From: Opitutaceae bacterium
Lineage (GTDB): Bacteria > Verrucomicrobiota > Verrucomicrobiia > Opitutales > Opitutaceae
Length of the DNA stretch: 6,138 nt
Assembly (NCBI GenBank): GCA_029979145.1
Contig: JAPOIC010000130.1
Coordinates: 1-6,138 of the forward strand
Direction: 5' to 3'
The translations under genes and the position numbers were made by a program. Shown in pieces: positions 3,856-6,138 of the stretch. The notes under the pieces were generated by a model. The model ran no database searches. It saw only the letters and a program-made list of their open reading frames with translations, and had not been told where the DNA came from. Every line of letters starts with the position of its first letter. Within the stretch, counting starts at the first letter, position 1.

Positions 3856-6051
3856 ATGAATCAGAAACATAACGCTACGGTCGCCGAACTCGGCATGACC
3901 TTCTCCACCGGCACCTACGCCAACCTCGCCAACGGCGCCGTCAACGTCTGCGTCGGCGAGACCAACGTCTTTGTCACCGCCTGCGTCGCCCAGTCGATGC
4001 GGCCCGGCCAGGACTTTTTCCCCCTCACAGTCGACTACCGCGAGAAGTACTCCGCGGCCGGCCGCTTCCCCGGCGGCTATTTCAAGCGCGAGGGTCGTCC
4101 TTCCGAAAAGGAAATCCTGACCTCCCGCCTCTGCGACCGTCCCTGCCGCCCGCTCTTCCCCGAGGGCTTCCTCAATGAGGTCCAGATCATCGGCCAGCTG
4201 ATGTCGGCCGACCAGATCCACGAGTCCGACATCCTCATGGTCAACGGCGCCTCCGCCGCCCTTGCCATCTCCGACATTCCGTGGGCCGGCCCGATCGCCT
4301 GCGTCCGAGTCGCCGAGATCGACGGCCAGTTCGTCGCCAACCCGACCATCGAGCAGATGTTCTCGAGCTCGCTCGACCTCATCTACGTCGGCACCGAGAC
4401 CGACATGCTCATGATTGAGGGCTCCGCCGATCAGATCACCGAAGAGCGCTTCATCGAGGCCCTCGAGTTCGGTCAGCAGGCCATCCAGCCGATCATCAAG
4501 GCCATCAAGGACCTCGTCGCCGCTTGCGGCAAAACCAAGGCCGAGTTCGCCCTCGTCAAGGCCACCCCCGAGGCCCGCGCGATCATCGAGCGCGTCGCCA
4601 CCGAGCAGCGCGTCTCCGAGGCCATCTTCGGCTTCGAGAAGGCCGTCCGCTCCGCCAACATCAAGGCCATCAAGGAAGAGGCCAAGGCCGCCCTCACCGC
4701 CGAGCTCGGCGCGGACAAGTTCTCCGACGCCGACCTCAACATCGTCTTCGAGGACCTCCAATACAAAGCTTACCGCAAGACCGTGCTCGAGCGCGGCGTC
4801 CGCGCCGACAAGCGCGACGCGAAGTCCCTGCGTCCCCTCTCCGCCGAGGTCGGCGTGCTCCCCCGCGTGCACGGTTCCGCCACCTTCCAGCGCGGCGACA
4901 CGCAGAACATCGCCATCACCACGCTCGGCCCGACCAAGGAAGCCCAGAGCCTCGACGCCCTCACCGGCGGCGTGACCTCGAAGTCCTTCATCCTCCACTA
5001 CAACTTCCCGCCCTTCTCCGTTGGCGAGACCGGCCGCTTCACCGGCCCGGGTCGTCGCGAAATCGGCCACGGCGCGCTGGCCGAGCGCTCGCTCGTCCCC
5101 GTGCTCCCGCCGGAAGACGTGTTCCCCTACTCCATCCGCGTCGTCTCCGAGATCATGGCCTCCAACGGCTCGACCTCGATGGCCTCGATCTGCGGTGGCT
5201 GCCTGGCCCTCATGGACGCCGGCGTGCCGATCATCGCCCCCGTCGCCGGCATCTCCTGCGGCCTGATGACCACCAACAAGGCCGACGGCGCCATCGACAA
5301 GTGGGTCACGATCACCGACATCCTCGGTGAGGAAGACCACTTCGGCGACATGGACTTCAAGCTCGCCGGCACGACCAAGGGCATCACGGGCTTCCAGCTC
5401 GACCTCAAGATCAACGGCCTGCCCTTCGAGATCGCCAAAACCGCGATCTTCCAGGCGCGCGACGCCCGCGTTGAGATCCTCAAGACCATGCTCGCGGCCC
5501 TCCCGGCCCCGCGCACCGACCTGTCGAAGTATGCCCCGCGCATCCAGACGATCCAGATCGACCCCGAGAAGATCGGCCTCCTCATCGGCCCGGGTGGCAA
5601 GACCATCCGCCGCATCGTCGAGACCACCGGCGCGCAGATCGACATCGCCGACGACGACTCAGGCAAGGTCTTCATCTACTCGAACAACGCCGACGCGATG
5701 AACCGCGCCGTGCAGGAAATCGACGCCCTCTGCGGCGGCGGTTCCCAGATCGAGGTGGGCAAGATCTACAACGGCAAGGTCACCGGCACTAAGGAGTTCG
5801 GCGCCTTCGTCGAATGCCTCCCCGGCAAGGAAGGCCTCGTCCACATCTCCGAGCTGGCCGACTTCCGCGTCCGCCGCACCGAGGACGTCGTCAAGGTGGG
5901 CGACTCCATCAAGGTCAAGTGCATCGGCATCGACGAGCGCACCAAGAAGGTCCGCCTCTCCCGCAAAGCCGCCCTAGCCGAGCTCGAGGCGAACAAGGAG
6001 CCCTCCACCGACAACGCCGAGGCCCCCGCCGAAGAGCCCAAGGCCGAGTAA
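3856..6051 (+). CDS. pnp: Polynucleotide phosphorylase (polyribonucleotide nucleotidyltransferase)
   Basis: This 731-residue protein is PNPase, the phosphate-dependent 3'-to-5' exoribonuclease of RNA turnover. It works as a homotrimer in the cytoplasm, often with RNase E or a helicase. Domain order is complete. The first RNase PH-like domain (about 10-145) has FFPLTVDY near 54-61 and FKREGRPSEKE at 76-86. An all-helical linker domain follows (about 240-310). The second, catalytic RNase PH domain (about 325-550) has RVHGSATFQRGDTQ, PPFSVGETGRF, GPGRREIGHGALAER and SNGSTSMASICGG. The residues equivalent to E. coli D486, D492 and K494 are present as D494, D500 and K502 in EEDHFGDMDFK. The KH domain carries LIGPGGKTIRRI with GPGGK at 578-582, and an S1 domain occupies about 633-705. 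A short acidic Glu/Pro/Ala tail ends the protein. The ATG at 3856 gives the usual N-terminus; only a weak purine stretch (GAAAG, 3849-3853) precedes it. Codons are almost uniformly C/G-ending, consistent with high expression. Confidence 0.99.
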   Translation: MNQKHNATVAELGMTFSTGTYANLANGAVNVCVGETNVFVTACVAQSMRPGQDFFPLTVDYREKYSAAGRFPGGYFKREGRPSEKEILTSRLCDRPCRPLFPEGFLNEVQIIGQLMSADQIHESDILMVNGASAALAISDIPWAGPIACVRVAEIDGQFVANPTIEQMFSSSLDLIYVGTETDMLMIEGSADQITEERFIEALEFGQQAIQPIIKAIKDLVAACGKTKAEFALVKATPEARAIIERVATEQRVSEAIFGFEKAVRSANIKAIKEEAKAALTAELGADKFSDADLNIVFEDLQYKAYRKTVLERGVRADKRDAKSLRPLSAEVGVLPRVHGSATFQRGDTQNIAITTLGPTKEAQSLDALTGGVTSKSFILHYNFPPFSVGETGRFTGPGRREIGHGALAERSLVPVLPPEDVFPYSIRVVSEIMASNGSTSMASICGGCLALMDAGVPIIAPVAGISCGLMTTNKADGAIDKWVTITDILGEEDHFGDMDFKLAGTTKGITGFQLDLKINGLPFEIAKTAIFQARDARVEILKTMLAALPAPRTDLSKYAPRIQTIQIDPEKIGLLIGPGGKTIRRIVETTGAQIDIADDDSGKVFIYSNNADAMNRAVQEIDALCGGGSQIEVGKIYNGKVTGTKEFGAFVECLPGKEGLVHISELADFRVRRTEDVVKVGDSIKVKCIGIDERTKKVRLSRKAALAELEANKEPSTDNAEAPAEEPKAE

Positions 6052-6057
6052 TCGGTC

Positions 6058-6073
6058 CGCCGGTTTCCCGGCG
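6058..6073 (+). other. Small hairpin just after pnp
   Basis: CGCCGG (6058-6063) pairs with CCGGCG (6068-6073) around TTTC, seven bases after the pnp stop. No T-run follows, so it is not a terminator by itself. It may protect the 3' end of the mRNA from exonucleases or be chance in GC-rich DNA. Confidence 0.35.
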
Positions 6074-6084
6074 TCCCCCAATTC

Positions 6085-6116
6085 AAAGCCGCGGACCCTC
6101 GTCCGCGGCTTTTTTT
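6085..6116 (+). terminator. Intrinsic terminator of pnp
   Basis: AAAGCCGCGGAC (6085-6096) and GTCCGCGGCTTT (6101-6112) form a 12-bp stem with a CCTC loop, followed by an uninterrupted T-run to 6116. This is a textbook Rho-independent terminator 33 bp after the pnp stop. The A-tract on the left arm could give some function for transcripts on the other strand too. Confidence 0.93.
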
Positions 6117-6138
6117 GCCCGCGTCTTTCAGCCACGCC

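Noticed and set aside
3583..5340. 585-codon open frame on the minus strand across the pnp leader and most of pnp
   Set aside because: Its low-complexity Gly/Asp/Glu/Leu composition is the mirror image of C-ending codons in pnp. The plus strand carries a complete, motif-perfect PNPase.

Overview
The window is GC-rich and densely coded, with a strong preference for C- or G-ending codons. It holds the 3' end of one unidentified gene, six complete protein-coding genes and several strong RNA-structure signals. I see no rRNA, tRNA, CRISPR array, insertion sequence or phage gene. Protein style, base composition and the gene set (a GT2/methyltransferase cluster, a DUF721/DciA gene, then rpsO-pnp) suggest a free-living GC-rich bacterium. 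A member of Verrucomicrobiota, such as the Opitutales, is plausible. This is inferred from general resemblance, not from a database match.

Left part (1-3089): a partial plus-strand gene ends at 173 and overlaps tail-to-tail with a minus-strand SAM-dependent methyltransferase (163-873). A 104-bp divergent spacer separates that gene from a tight plus-strand run. The run consists of a GT2 glycosyltransferase (978-1919), a second GT2 of the WaaE/KdtX beta-glucosyltransferase-like type (about 1934-2713), and a DciA/DUF721 protein (2706-3089) whose start overlaps the end of the second glycosyltransferase. The methyltransferase and glycosyltransferases look like a small surface-glycan module. The DciA-like protein is a predicted replicative-helicase loader that shares the transcript.

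Right part (3090-6138): a 220-bp untranslated stretch with a hairpin leads to rpsO (ribosomal protein S15, 3310-3573). A strong GC hairpin with a poor U-tract lies just after rpsO. A leader of about 240 nt, tiled by consecutive hairpins, precedes pnp (polynucleotide phosphorylase, 3856-6051), and a classical intrinsic terminator closes the unit at 6085-6116. The rpsO-pnp order is a widely conserved bacterial arrangement. In E. coli, S15 represses its own translation and PNPase autoregulates through an RNase III-cleaved leader hairpin. The structured leaders here fit the same logic but look different in detail.

The most notable feature is the pnp leader (about 3637-3817). It has five or six back-to-back hairpins, two carrying all-C apical loops, and one GGGAGGG segment able to choose between two partners. 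Almost no start codon in the window has a recognisable Shine-Dalgarno sequence.
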